Shown here: positions 24,227-33,296 of the stretch, piece by piece | Numbering within the stretch: the stretch's first letter is position 1 | How the letters are laid out: each line of letters opens with the position of its first letter | DNA from: Streptomyces cyaneogriseus subsp. noncyanogenus | GTDB taxonomy: Bacteria; Actinomycetota; Actinomycetes; Streptomycetales; Streptomycetaceae | NCBI RefSeq assembly: GCF_000931445.1 | Contig: NZ_CP010849.1 | Location: 3,100,001-3,164,000, forward strand | Reading direction: 5' to 3' | Length of the DNA stretch: 64,000 nucleotides | The notes under the pieces: model-generated | Told to the model about the DNA's origin: nothing | Databases searched by the model: none | Seen by the model: only the letters and a program-made list of their open reading frames with translations | Position numbers and translations under genes: made by a program

Positions 24227-26430
24227 CCGACGGGCCGCCGCCCGTCCATGGCCCCCACCGACCGCTGGGCGGGAATGGCGTCCATGCCCGGCGGCGCCGA
24301 GACGCCGCCCTTGCGCCGCAGCTTCTGCCAGCGCAGCCGGCCGCCGGTCAGCGCGGTGATCCAGGACTGGAGCAGCACGACGTACATGAGCTGGCGGTAG
24401 AGGATCTGCTGGAGGGGCAGTGAGACGAGCGGGGCGAGCCGCTCGCGGTCGAGGACGAAGGAGTAGGCCGCGCAGGCCGCCTGGATGGCCAGCACGCCGA
24501 ACCACGCCACGATCGTCTTCTCGGTGGGGCCGAAGATCAGGCCGTACAGCAGGAAGATGTCGATCAGGGGGGCGAGCAGCGGGGCCAGGACCATGAACAG
24601 GGAGACCAGGGGCAGGCCGACCCGGCCGAAGCGGCCCGAGGGCCCGCGCTCGACCAGGGCGCGCCGGTGCTTCCAGATCGCCTGCATGGTGCCGTACGAC
24701 CAGCGGTAGCGCTGGGACCACAACTGCTGCACGGACTCCGGGGCCTCGGTCCAGGCGCGGGCGTTCTCCGCGTAGACCACGCGCCAGCCGTCGCGGTGCA
24801 GCGCCATGGTGATGTCGGTGTCCTCGGCGAGCGTGTCGTCGCTCATGCCACCGACGCGTTGCAGGGCGGAGCGGCGGAAGGCGCCGACGGCGCCCGGGAT
24901 CGTCGGCATGCAGCGCAGCACGTCGTACATGCGGCGGTCGAGGTTGAAGCCCATCACGTACTCGATGTGCTGCCAGGCGCCGATGAGGGTGTCCTTGTTG
25001 CCGACCTTGGCGTTGCCCGCCACGGCGCCGACCTTCGGGTCGCCGAAGGGCTGGACCAGCTCGCGGACCGTGGACGGTTCGAAGACCGTGTCGCCGTCCA
25101 TCATGACGACGATGTCGTGCCGGGCGTTGGCCAGACCGCGGTTGAGGGCGGCCGGCTTGCCCGCGTTGAGCTGGCGGATCACCCGGACCCCGGGCAGGCC
25201 CATCGCCTCGACGATGCGGGCGGTGCCGTCGGAGGAGCCGTCGTCGATGACGAGGACCTCGATGGGGTGGTCACTGGCCACGAGCGAACGGACGGTGTTC
25301 TCGATGCACTTGGCCTCGTTGTACGCCGGGACCAGCACCGACACCGGTTCGGTGACCGGCGGGCCCCAGCGGAAGCCCTTGCGTCGCACGCGGCGGGCGT
25401 GGGCGCCGGACAGGACGAGCATGAGGGCGAAGCGGCCGATGACGAGGGAGCCGATGACCGCCAGGCCCACCACGAGAAGGTCGGTGATCCGCTCGGCCGC
25501 CTGGACCAGGAAGATCCACGCCTTGCCCTTCCACAGGTCGAGGCCGCGGACCGGGCTGTGGGCGCTCGGCGCGCCCAGCGCCTCGGTGAGGTTGGTGAAC
25601 TCGTAGCCCTGCTTCTGCAGTCCGGGCAGGAACCGGTCCAGGGCCTGCACGGTCTGGTGGCGGTCGCCGCCGGAGTCGTGCATGAGGACGATGGCGCCCT
25701 TGCCGTCCTTCGGTGTGGCGCGGCGGATGATCTCCTCGACGCCGGGCTTCTTCCAGTCCTCGCTGTCGGTGTTGTTGACGACGGTGAGGTAGCCGCGGCT
25801 GCCGATGTACTCGGTGACCGGCCAGGACTTGTTGTCCATGGCGTCGGCGAAGGAGGAGTACGGGGGGCGGAAGAGGGAGGTGCGGATGCCGGCCGCGCCG
25901 GATATCGCGAGCTGGTTCTGGGACAGCTCCCGGTCGATGCGCTCCTTGGACTGGAAGGAGAGATCGGGGTGGTTGAAGGTGTGCAGGCCGATCTCGTGGC
26001 CCTCGTCGACCATGCGCTGGACCAGGTCCGGGTAGCGGGAGGCCATGGTGCCGGTGACGAAGAAGACCGCGTGCGCGTCGTGCTTCTTCAGCACGTCCAG
26101 CACCCTGGGCGTCCAGACCGGGTCGGGGCCGTCGTCGAAGGTGAGGACCAGGCGGTGGTCGGGCACGCTCAGGCTGTCGGTGCGGCCGCCGCGGGTGTCG
26201 ATGACCGGGCCGCCCTCCAGGATCTCCTCGGGCACCCGGTCGGTGGGGGCGGGGGGCTGGACGCGGTGGTCGGCGAGGATCTCGCTGTGCACGTACCCGC
26301 GCAGCATGAGCATCGCCATCAGGGAGACGAGGACGAGCACCGGCAGCAGCAGGCGCAAGGGCAGGCGGGGTCGCCGGGAGCCGTCACGGGCCGCTTTCGG
26401 GGCGCCGTGACGGCGAGTGCGGGATGCCAT
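24223..26430 (-). CDS. matB: MatB: bifunctional polysaccharide deacetylase / family 2 glycosyltransferase
   Basis: In 735 residues this fuses an extracellular NodB-type deacetylase to a membrane-bound processive GT2. After a membrane anchor (23-45), the deacetylase has TFDDGP (97-102), H150 and H154 in HTFNH, and RPPY (188-191). A membrane segment near 315-340 precedes the GT2 domain with DDGSSDGT (396-403), DGD (445-447), ED (536-537) and QRYRW (573-577), then further membrane helices. It corresponds to SCO2962 (matB), needed with matA for poly-beta-1,6-GlcNAc-type polymer and mycelial aggregation. It combines the tasks split between IcaA and IcaB in staphylococci. Its start overlaps the matA stop by one base (TGATG). 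Confidence 0.92.
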   Translation of the reverse strand: MASRTRRHGAPKAARDGSRRPRLPLRLLLPVLVLVSLMAMLMLRGYVHSEILADHRVQPPAPTDRVPEEILEGGPVIDTRGGRTDSLSVPDHRLVLTFDDGPDPVWTPRVLDVLKKHDAHAVFFVTGTMASRYPDLVQRMVDEGHEIGLHTFNHPDLSFQSKERIDRELSQNQLAISGAAGIRTSLFRPPYSSFADAMDNKSWPVTEYIGSRGYLTVVNNTDSEDWKKPGVEEIIRRATPKDGKGAIVLMHDSGGDRHQTVQALDRFLPGLQKQGYEFTNLTEALGAPSAHSPVRGLDLWKGKAWIFLVQAAERITDLLVVGLAVIGSLVIGRFALMLVLSGAHARRVRRKGFRWGPPVTEPVSVLVPAYNEAKCIENTVRSLVASDHPIEVLVIDDGSSDGTARIVEAMGLPGVRVIRQLNAGKPAALNRGLANARHDIVVMMDGDTVFEPSTVRELVQPFGDPKVGAVAGNAKVGNKDTLIGAWQHIEYVMGFNLDRRMYDVLRCMPTIPGAVGAFRRSALQRVGGMSDDTLAEDTDITMALHRDGWRVVYAENARAWTEAPESVQQLWSQRYRWSYGTMQAIWKHRRALVERGPSGRFGRVGLPLVSLFMVLAPLLAPLIDIFLLYGLIFGPTEKTIVAWFGVLAIQAACAAYSFVLDRERLAPLVSLPLQQILYRQLMYVVLLQSWITALTGGRLRWQKLRRKGGVSAPPGMDAIPAQRSVGAMDGRRPVG

Positions 26431-27872
26431 CAGAGGTGGTACTCCGGGGACGGTGCGGGAGCGGTGGGGGCGCCCGGTGCGGCGGCGCGGTGGAGGAAGT
26501 CGTTCAGGTCGGCGGCCGCCGTTCCGGTGCCGGGGAGGACGCCGGTGGCCGCGCCGGGCGCGGTCGTGGGCGGGCCGCCCTTCACCGGGGGCGTGCCGTC
26601 GGGCCGCCGGCCCTTCGTCCCCGGCCGCCCGGGCTCGCCCGTGCCGGCGCCCGGCTCGGGGACGGTACGGGTGGTGGCGGGAGCGGGAGCGGCGGTGTCG
26701 TCCGGCCGCGGGGCGGCCGGGGCCGCGCCGGGCACGACGGTGCCGGAGCCGGGCGGCGGCGTCGCGGCGTCCGTGACCGGCGGGGCGGGGTCGGGGGCGT
26801 CGGCGTCGCCGGTGACGGCCGGCTGCTCCGCCCCGGAGGGCGCCGGGGCCGGCTCGACCCGGCCGGCCGGCTGCTCCCGCTCCGGGTCCCGCATCGGCAG
26901 CCAGGGCGCCTCGGAGTTGCCGGACATCAGCGTGGCGGCCATCACGGCGGCGTACACCGCGCAGGCGATGCCGACGGCTATGCCGAGGCGGCGGAAGCGG
27001 CGGACGCGGCGGCCCGACTCGTCGACGAAGACGGGCCCGTCGGAGCCGTCGGGCGCCCCGGCCTGTCCGCCCTGGGCGGGACGCAGCAGTCCGTCCCCGA
27101 GCTGTACGGCGTCCAGTTGGACGGTCACCTCGTGCGGATCGTACGCGTGCTCGGCCGGAGCGGCGGCTCCACCGCCCTGCCAGGGACCGCGCGCGGTGGG
27201 GGCGGCTGCCGTGGGGGCGGCGGCGCCGGGTCCCGAGGGGAAGCCGGGGTGTCCGGGGGCACCGGTCCCCGGCGCGGTGGAGGACCGCGCGGGGCGGCCG
27301 GCCGCGGGGTACGGCCGGGCCTCCGGCAGGGGTCGCGCCTCCGGCAGGGCACCGGCCTGCTGCGGGAAGGGGCGCGCCTCCGGCAGGGCACCGGCCTGCT
27401 GCGGGAACGCAGGGGCCGCCGCCGGGCCACGCCCCTGCGCAAAGCCGCCGGTCGTCGGCAGGACGTGCGTCGCGTCCGCCGGCCTGGCGCTCGCGCCTCC
27501 GGCCGGAAGCCGCGGGTCCGGGGCGCCGCCCGCCGGTCGCTGCGGCCGCGGTACGGCGGTCTGCTCGGCGTCGGGGGCACTGCGCGGGCGCGGGAGGACC
27601 GCCTCCGCGGCCCCCGGGGTCCCCGGCAGCCGCAGGACGGCGGTGCGCTCCGGGTCCTCCGGGAGCGCGTGGGCGTGCGGCATCTCGCGCGGGGCGGCCT
27701 GCGGTGCGATGCCCGCGTGCGGGGCGTCCGGGCGGGCGTGGCGCGCGTCCCCGGCCGGGACGGCCTGCCATGCCCGGGCGCGGTCCTCGTCCTGCCGGGA
27801 CTCCGGATGCTGCCGGTACGGGGTTGCGGCCACGGGCCGTTCGGGTTGGGCGTCTTTCTGCCAATTGTTCAC
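26430..27872 (-). CDS. matA: MatA: low-complexity single-pass membrane protein for aggregation polymer
   Basis: This 480-residue protein has a long cytoplasmic part rich in Ala, Pro, Gln and Arg, with ALPEARP(F/L)PQQAG-type repeats around residues 150-200. One membrane segment (LGIAVGIACAVYAAVMAATLM) lies near 300, followed by a Pro/Ala/Thr-rich outer region. The GTG start at 27872 is chosen because GGGGGGAAG lies 9 bases upstream; a GTG at 27890 is in frame. By position before matB it is SCO2963 (matA). Its biochemical role is not established; it likely organises the synthase at the membrane. Confidence 0.82.
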   Translation of the reverse strand: MNNWQKDAQPERPVAATPYRQHPESRQDEDRARAWQAVPAGDARHARPDAPHAGIAPQAAPREMPHAHALPEDPERTAVLRLPGTPGAAEAVLPRPRSAPDAEQTAVPRPQRPAGGAPDPRLPAGGASARPADATHVLPTTGGFAQGRGPAAAPAFPQQAGALPEARPFPQQAGALPEARPLPEARPYPAAGRPARSSTAPGTGAPGHPGFPSGPGAAAPTAAAPTARGPWQGGGAAAPAEHAYDPHEVTVQLDAVQLGDGLLRPAQGGQAGAPDGSDGPVFVDESGRRVRRFRRLGIAVGIACAVYAAVMAATLMSGNSEAPWLPMRDPEREQPAGRVEPAPAPSGAEQPAVTGDADAPDPAPPVTDAATPPPGSGTVVPGAAPAAPRPDDTAAPAPATTRTVPEPGAGTGEPGRPGTKGRRPDGTPPVKGGPPTTAPGAATGVLPGTGTAAADLNDFLHRAAAPGAPTAPAPSPEYHL

Positions 27873-28029
27873 GCGCGCACTTCCCCCCACGGGTCAGTTC
27901 TGGAAGCGCCTACGACTCCGAGCACCCGTCGGTCGAACCAGGCCCCCCACCAGGCTCGAGCGCCCCCTTTACCACACCGTGCTCAGGCCATGAATGTAGC
28001 GCACCGGGGGAAGGTGTGTTCCCCAGGTG

Positions 28030-29001
28030 TCAGTTGTGACCGGACATTGCACGCGCATCGATGGCCGGAATCCATCCCCCGGCGGGCCGTCGCAGCCACT
28101 TCTCCTCCGCCGCGACCCGTTCCGCGGCCCGGCGCAGGGCGTCAAGTGCGGGGTGCGCCAACCCCTTTCGCCATACGAGCGACACGGGAGAGAGCGGGAC
28201 CGGATCGACGAGCGGCCGCACCACCGTTCCCGCCATGGCCGGAAAACCCACCACGGCGAGGACGGGATTGCGGGTCTTCGCCATGACTCTCTGGAACTCC
28301 TCGTCCCCCACGGCCAGCGGAACGGGTGATGCCATCTCGATGCCGCGTCCCTCGAAGAGGTGATGGGCGAGGTCGGTCCACTCCGGCGTACGGGGGTTCC
28401 CGGCCCCGGCGTACACGGTCTCCCCGGCGAGTTCCGCGAGCGGCACCTCCTCCCACGGGGCGAGCCGGTGGTCCTCCGGCAGGACGACCGCCATCGGCTC
28501 GTAGCGGACGGGCTGGTGGCCCAGTCCTCGCCGCAGGGCCGGGTCCAGGCCGGCGACGCGCCCGAACGACGCGTCGAGACGCCCGGCGAGGATCTCGGCG
28601 GCGGCGCCGGTCAGACCGCTCTCGTAGCGGGCCATCAGCTCCTGCCCCGGGGCCAGTTCGCGGGCCAGTTCCAGCACGCGGCGCCCGGTGACCAGGCCCG
28701 GGGAGTTGAGGTCCACCAGCAGCGGGCGGGCCTGCCCGAAGGCGGCGAGGAGGTCGTCCTGCGCCTGGAGCAGGCGGCGGGCGTGGGGCAGCAGCCGCTC
28801 GCCGTCCGGGGTGAGCGTCACCTGGCGGGTCGTCCGGACGAACAGCTCGGCGCCCAGCTCCCGCTCCAGGCGCCGCACATCGCGGCTGAGCGCCTGCTGG
28901 GCGACGTAGAGGCGGGCGGCGGCGCGGGTGAAGTGCAGTTCCTCGGCGACGGCGACGAAGGCCCGCAGCAGGCGCGGTTCGAGATGACGCGGTGACGGCA
29001 T
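28030..29001 (-). CDS. LysR-family transcriptional regulator
   Basis: This 323-residue regulator has an N-terminal helix-turn-helix (about 6-65: LLRAFVAVAEELHFTRAAARLYVAQQALSRDVRRLERELGAELFVRT) and a C-terminal LysR substrate-binding domain. The start at 29001 gives the standard LysR length before the helix-turn-helix, though no good ribosome site precedes it. It is divergent from an MFS transporter 91 bases away, so it probably controls that exporter and itself. The gap contains a GTGCG direct repeat. Confidence 0.9.
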   Translation of the reverse strand: MPSPRHLEPRLLRAFVAVAEELHFTRAAARLYVAQQALSRDVRRLERELGAELFVRTTRQVTLTPDGERLLPHARRLLQAQDDLLAAFGQARPLLVDLNSPGLVTGRRVLELARELAPGQELMARYESGLTGAAAEILAGRLDASFGRVAGLDPALRRGLGHQPVRYEPMAVVLPEDHRLAPWEEVPLAELAGETVYAGAGNPRTPEWTDLAHHLFEGRGIEMASPVPLAVGDEEFQRVMAKTRNPVLAVVGFPAMAGTVVRPLVDPVPLSPVSLVWRKGLAHPALDALRRAAERVAAEEKWLRRPAGGWIPAIDARAMSGHN

Positions 29002-29092
29002 CCGGGGAACGTACCAACTCACAACAACGGTGCGTGAATCCGTGCGCAGAAGGTGTTGGACCCGGTGATCGTCCGCGGGCGACCGTGGGGGC

Positions 29093-30424
29093 ATGCCGCA
29101 GCCCACGTTCGCCCGCTCGCCCGCGCCCGCTCCCCTGCTGACCGTCACCGCCGACACTCTGGTCGCCGCCGACTTCGGGCCGCGCGCCTCCGCCCGGACC
29201 CGCGCCGGGGCCGGACGCCCGCCCGGCCCCTACCGCCGTCTGCTGGCGGTCCCCGGCGCCCGCGCCTTCACGGCCGGGAATCTCACCGCCCGGCTGCCGA
29301 TGGGCATGTTCAGCGTCAGCGCGGTCGTGATGATCGCCGGTACGCGGGACTCCTACGCCCTCGCCGGCGCCGTCACCGCGACGGGGCTGGCCGCCACCGC
29401 GCTGGTCGCCCCGTGGACCGCGCGGCTGATCGACCGGCACGGGCAGGCGCGGGTGGCGCTGCCCGCCACGCTGATCGCCGTGCTCGGCTCCCTCGCCCTG
29501 CTGCTGTGCGTGCGCCACGGCGCCCCCGACTGGACGCTGTTCGCCGCGTACGCCGCCACCGCCACCACGCCCAACACCGGCGGGATGTCCCGCGCCCGCT
29601 GGGCCCACCTGCTCAAGGGCGACGCGGCGGCCCTGCACACGGCGAACTCCTTCGAGCAGGCCGCCGACGAACTGTGCTTCATGCTGGGCCCGGTGCTGGC
29701 GGTCGCGCTGTGCGGGGCGCTCTTCCCGGAGGCGGGCACGCTCGTCGGCGCGTTCCTGCTGCTGGCGGGCATGCTGCTCTTCACGGCCCAGCGCGCCACC
29801 GAACCGCCCCCCGCGCGGGCACGGCACACGGCCGGGACGCGCCAGGTGCCGCCCCTGCGCGCCCCGGGCATGCCGCCGCTGCTGGCCGTGTGCCTCGCCA
29901 CGGGCGGGGTCTTCGGATCGATGGAGGTCGTCACGATCGCGTTCGCGGACGCACACGGTCACGGTGGCGCGGCGGGCGTGATCCTCGCGCTCCAGGCGGC
30001 CGGTTCCTGCGCGGCGGGCCTGCTGTACGGGGCGGTGCGGCCGGCCCGTCCGGCGCAGGCGCGCCTGCCGTGGTGCGTCGCCGCGATGACGGCCCTGCTG
30101 GTGCTGCCGGCGCTCGCGGCGGCCGGCACCGGCTCGCTGGCGCTGCTGGGCGCCACCCTGCTGCTGGCGGGGATGGCGACCGCCCCGACGATGGTCACCA
30201 CCATGACGCTGGTCCAGCGGCGCACCCCAAAGGGCCGCCTCAACGAGGGCATGACCCTCGCGGTCACCGGCCTGCTCGGCGGCATCGCCTGCGGCAGCGC
30301 GGCCGGCGGCTGGGCGGCGGACCACCTGTCGGCGGCGGCCGGGTACGGGGTGCCGGTGGCCGCCGCCGCGGTGGCCCTGGTGATCACCCTGCTGCCGCTG
30401 CCCGGTTCCCGCGCGCACCATTGA
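29093..30424 (+). CDS. Major facilitator superfamily transporter
   Basis: A 443-residue MFS protein has a hydrophilic N-terminus of about 45 residues and 10-12 membrane helices. LIDRHGQAR after the second or third helix is the typical MFS loop motif. The closest pattern is the drug/metabolite efflux group, but the substrate is not evident. It is divergent from a LysR gene that is the likely regulator. Confidence 0.87.
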   Translation: MPQPTFARSPAPAPLLTVTADTLVAADFGPRASARTRAGAGRPPGPYRRLLAVPGARAFTAGNLTARLPMGMFSVSAVVMIAGTRDSYALAGAVTATGLAATALVAPWTARLIDRHGQARVALPATLIAVLGSLALLLCVRHGAPDWTLFAAYAATATTPNTGGMSRARWAHLLKGDAAALHTANSFEQAADELCFMLGPVLAVALCGALFPEAGTLVGAFLLLAGMLLFTAQRATEPPPARARHTAGTRQVPPLRAPGMPPLLAVCLATGGVFGSMEVVTIAFADAHGHGGAAGVILALQAAGSCAAGLLYGAVRPARPAQARLPWCVAAMTALLVLPALAAAGTGSLALLGATLLLAGMATAPTMVTTMTLVQRRTPKGRLNEGMTLAVTGLLGGIACGSAAGGWAADHLSAAAGYGVPVAAAAVALVITLLPLPGSRAHH

Positions 30425-30513
30425 CGCGGGCCCCGTCCGTCCCTACCTTCCCGTCGCGGGGCTTCGACGACCGGCGCCGGAGCCGTCCCCGTCCGCCCCG
30501 GGAGGAACCGACG

Positions 30514-30564
30514 ATGCCGACGGCACGAGGGCGGGCGCGCGGGTCGGCGGCGGAGCCGGCCTGA
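30514..30564 (+). CDS. 16-residue leader ORF coupled to the LacI gene
   Basis: A short frame encoding MPTARGRARGSAAEPA has a near-ideal ribosome site (GGGAGGAA, 5 bases before ATG). It ends with TGA sharing its last base with the ATG of the LacI gene (TGATG). The LacI start lacks its own good ribosome site, so it is probably translated by reinitiation after this peptide. The peptide is Arg/Ala-rich with no known function. Confidence 0.5.
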   Translation: MPTARGRARGSAAEPA

Positions 30565-31649
30565 TGGTCGGGATCACGGATGTGGCGCGCCGCGCCGGGG
30601 TGTCGCCCAGCACCGTCTCCTACGCGCTCAGCGGCAAGCGCCCGATCTCCGCGGCGACCCGGCGCCGGGTCGAGGCGGCCGTGCGCGAGCTGGGCTACCG
30701 GCCCCGCGGCGACGCCCGGCCGGTGGCGGGCGGCCGGACGAACGTGGTCGCGCTGGTGCTCTCCTCGTCCGCCGACGTCCGGGCCCCGGCGGTGACGGAG
30801 TGCGTGGCGTCCGCGGTCACCACCGCCCGCGCGCACGGCCGGGACGTGCTGCTCGTCAGCCGGGAGGGGGACGCGGACGGGACGGAGGGGCTGCGGCACG
30901 CGGCGGACGCCGCCCTGGCCGACGCGCTGATCGTGACGGACGTACGGGCCCGCGACCCCCGGCTGCCGCTGCTGCGCGCCCTGGACCGGCCCTGCGTACT
31001 GATCGGTGTGCCCGCCGAGCCGGACGGCCTGACCTGCGTGGACGTCGACGAGGAAGCGGCGGGCGCGCTGTGCGTGGACCATCTCGCCGGGCTCGGCCAC
31101 CGGACGGTGGCGCTGGTCGGGCCGCCGCCGCGAGGGCCGGCCGGGCGGGCGGCCCGGGGCGTGGCGGCGGCCGCCGCCCGCGCGGGGCTGGCCTGCTCGG
31201 CGTACTCCTGCGAGGCGGCGCCGGACGCCGCCCGGGCCACCGCCGGGCGGCTGCTGCGCGCACGGCCCGCGCCGACCGCCGTCGTCGTCCACGGCGAGCG
31301 GCTCGTGGAACCGCTCGTCGGCGCCTTCGGACGGCTCGGCGTGCGGGTGCCCGGCGACCTGTCCGTGGTCGCGCTGCGCCCGGACCCGCCCCCCGGTACG
31401 GACGGCATCCCGGCCACCTCGGTCACCCAGGGCACCCAGGGCACTCCGGTCACCACGGTCACCGTGCCGTCCGGCGCGCGGGGCGGGCGGGCGGTGGAGC
31501 TGCTGGTGCGGCGCCTGGCGGGCGAGCCGGTGCCGGGCCTCACGCTGCTGCCGCCGCGGCTGGCGCGGGGCGCGACCACGGCACCTCCCGGCGGGGGTCC
31601 GCACCGGCCGCCCGGTCAGCCGAGCCCCCAGGCCCGGCCGAGCCGGTAG
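30564..31649 (+). CDS. LacI-family transcriptional regulator
   Basis: This 361-residue repressor has the classic N-terminal helix-turn-helix (GITDVARRAGVSPSTVSYALSGKRPISAATRRRVEAAVRELGYRP). A periplasmic-binding-like domain follows (SSSADVRAPAVTECVASAVTTARAHGRDVLLVS; HLAGLGHRTVALVG). The C-terminus ends in a disordered Pro/Arg-rich tail that overlaps the esterase gene tail-to-tail by 34 bases. The expected target is a sugar or other catabolic gene, but none is adjacent. Confidence 0.9.
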   Translation: MVGITDVARRAGVSPSTVSYALSGKRPISAATRRRVEAAVRELGYRPRGDARPVAGGRTNVVALVLSSSADVRAPAVTECVASAVTTARAHGRDVLLVSREGDADGTEGLRHAADAALADALIVTDVRARDPRLPLLRALDRPCVLIGVPAEPDGLTCVDVDEEAAGALCVDHLAGLGHRTVALVGPPPRGPAGRAARGVAAAAARAGLACSAYSCEAAPDAARATAGRLLRARPAPTAVVVHGERLVEPLVGAFGRLGVRVPGDLSVVALRPDPPPGTDGIPATSVTQGTQGTPVTTVTVPSGARGGRAVELLVRRLAGEPVPGLTLLPPRLARGATTAPPGGGPHRPPGQPSPQARPSR

Positions 31650-32587
31650 GCCGCGCACAGACCGACGTCCAGCGCGTACGCCCCGGCCGTCCCGCAGTGC
31701 TCGCCGCCGGTGCCCGGGTCGACGGGCTGGCCGTGCCCCATCCCCGTGATCCCGTACGTCTCCACGACCACTCTCCCGGACGGGTCCCGGAAGAGCTGGT
31801 GGGGGTATCCGGCGACCGTGTCGGTGGTGTCGGCGGTCTGGTCGGCGCCGTGCACATCGGTCCACTGCTCGACCAGATCGGTCATGTTGGCGGGCCGCAC
31901 CGTGTAGTCCGCGCTCCCGTGGAGCACGGTCAGGGTCGGCCACGGGCCGCCGTAGCCGGGCCGGGCGGCCCGCACCCGGTCACCCCACTGCCGCGGCGTC
32001 TGGGTGGCGCCGACGTACATGCACACGTACGGCGATCCGGCGGCCTGCGCGCAGCCGTAGGGCAGTCCGGCGACGATCCCGGCGGCGGCGAACTTCTCCG
32101 GGTACGCCGCCATCATCACGGCGGTCATGCCCCCGCCGGCCGACAGCCCGGTGACGTACACCCGGGAGGGGTCCGCGCCGGTGTCGGCGAGCTGGCGGTC
32201 CACCATCTGCGCGAGGGACGCGGCCTCGCCCTGCCCGCGCTGCGTGTCGCCGCTCTGGAACCAGTTCAGGCAGGAGGAGGGGTTGTTGGCGCTCTGCTGC
32301 TGCGGCAGGACGACGGAGAATCCCCAGCGGTCGGCGAGCTCCGGCCAGCCGCTGCCGGTGCCGTACCCGGCGGCGTTCTGGGTGCAGCCGTGCAGCGCGA
32401 GGACGACCGGCCGGCCCGCCGGGAGCCCGTCGGGGACGTACCGGAACATCCTCAGCGCGCCGGGGTTGGTGCCGAAGCCGGTCACCTCCTGGAGGGAGGC
32501 GGCCGAGGCCCGGCCGGGGGCGGCGAGCAGGGCGGCCAGCAGGGTCGCCAGGACGGTGACGCGTCGTGCGGCTCTGGTCTGTGTCAT
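31616..32587 (-). CDS. Secreted esterase, PHB depolymerase/LpqC family
   Basis: This 323-residue alpha/beta hydrolase has a signal peptide (ARRVTVLATLLAALLAAPGRASA, about 7-29). The oxyanion loop is LHGCTQNA (65-72), the nucleophile S149 lies in GLSAGG, and the acid and His lie in HGSADYTV and GMGHGQPVD. Several cysteines suggest disulfides. The family hydrolyses polyhydroxyalkanoates, feruloyl esters or acetylated polysaccharides outside the cell; the substrate here is unknown. The gene is monocistronic and convergent with the LacI gene. Confidence 0.88.
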   Translation of the reverse strand: MTQTRAARRVTVLATLLAALLAAPGRASAASLQEVTGFGTNPGALRMFRYVPDGLPAGRPVVLALHGCTQNAAGYGTGSGWPELADRWGFSVVLPQQQSANNPSSCLNWFQSGDTQRGQGEAASLAQMVDRQLADTGADPSRVYVTGLSAGGGMTAVMMAAYPEKFAAAGIVAGLPYGCAQAAGSPYVCMYVGATQTPRQWGDRVRAARPGYGGPWPTLTVLHGSADYTVRPANMTDLVEQWTDVHGADQTADTTDTVAGYPHQLFRDPSGRVVVETYGITGMGHGQPVDPGTGGEHCGTAGAYALDVGLCAAYRLGRAWGLG

Positions 32588-32673
32588 GGGCAGGGACGGT
32601 AGGAGCGGGAGCCCCCGCCGGACATGGGGCCGGTCGCCACAGGGCGGGGGGCCGGCTGTGTGGCCGCACACCA

Positions 32674-32706
32674 AAGGGCCCGGTGATCATGGATCACCGG
32701 GCCCTT
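32674..32706 (-). terminator. Terminator of the tmRNA gene
   Basis: A perfect 15-bp stem (AAGGGCCCGGTGATC with GATCACCGGGCCCTT) closes a 3-base loop, ending 9 bases beyond the tmRNA 3' CCA. It also lies just upstream of the esterase start, so tmRNA transcription is stopped before that gene. Confidence 0.88.
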
Positions 32707-32714
32707 CATGGAGA

Positions 32715-33114
32715 TGGTGGAGATGGCGGGAATCGAACCCGCGTCCAACGGTGCGGAACCAGGGCTTCTCCGTGTGCAGTCCGCTTCGCTTTTCTCGGCC
32801 CCGGAGATCACGCGGACAAGTCTCCGACGGGCTCAGTCACTGTGTGGTTTCCCTCTTCACCCCGTGACCGGGATCGAGGTTTAGTTCCCTAGCTGATGCC
32901 AGGATCCGGGTCGGGAACAGCCCCGGGCTGACACTCCCTTAGTAGGAGGCTCGCTCTGCTACCTGAGATCAGGCAGCGAGGGCGAAGGCCTGCTGGGAGG
33001 AATCGCGCTTGGTGTTGGCGATTATTTTTTTCGGCCTGTGGTTTACGAGATCATGGCCGCTTCCTCGACACGCTTCCCCTGCTTCGACAGCCGCTGTCGA
33101 AACCGATCATCCCC
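32715..33114 (-). ncRNA. ssrA: Transfer-messenger RNA (tmRNA)
   Basis: The 5' end GGGGATGATCGGTTTCGACAGC and the 3' end GCGGGTTCGATTCCCGC, acceptor CATCTCC, then ACCA form the tRNA-like half; GGGGATG pairs with CATCTCC. The mRNA-like part reads ANTKRDSSQQAFALAA and then TGA, the expected degradation tag with the LAA ending. The RNA is about 400 nt and charges with alanine. It rescues stalled ribosomes together with SmpB, encoded just upstream. The acceptor ends are placed by pairing, so they could shift by a base or two. Confidence 0.95.
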
Positions 33115-33296
33115 ATGTTGATTTCTCAAGGTGCGCACCCACTGTGAGGTGCAGATGCCATCCTACGGGACCAACGCCGGTCGATGCCACCGTATTCCCG
33201 GCGGTCACCCCGCCGTGGTACCCGGTTCAACGCGTCCCGGCCGCGCGTCGTTCCCGGGTGCCCGGGTGCCCCGGAGGGCGGGCGGGGTGCGGCGGC

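Noticed and set aside
32715..32800. A tRNA gene, from the T-arm GCGGGTTCGATTCCCGC and CCA end
   Set aside because: It is the 3' tRNA-like half of tmRNA; the 5' half lies 350 bases away and the tag frame is present.
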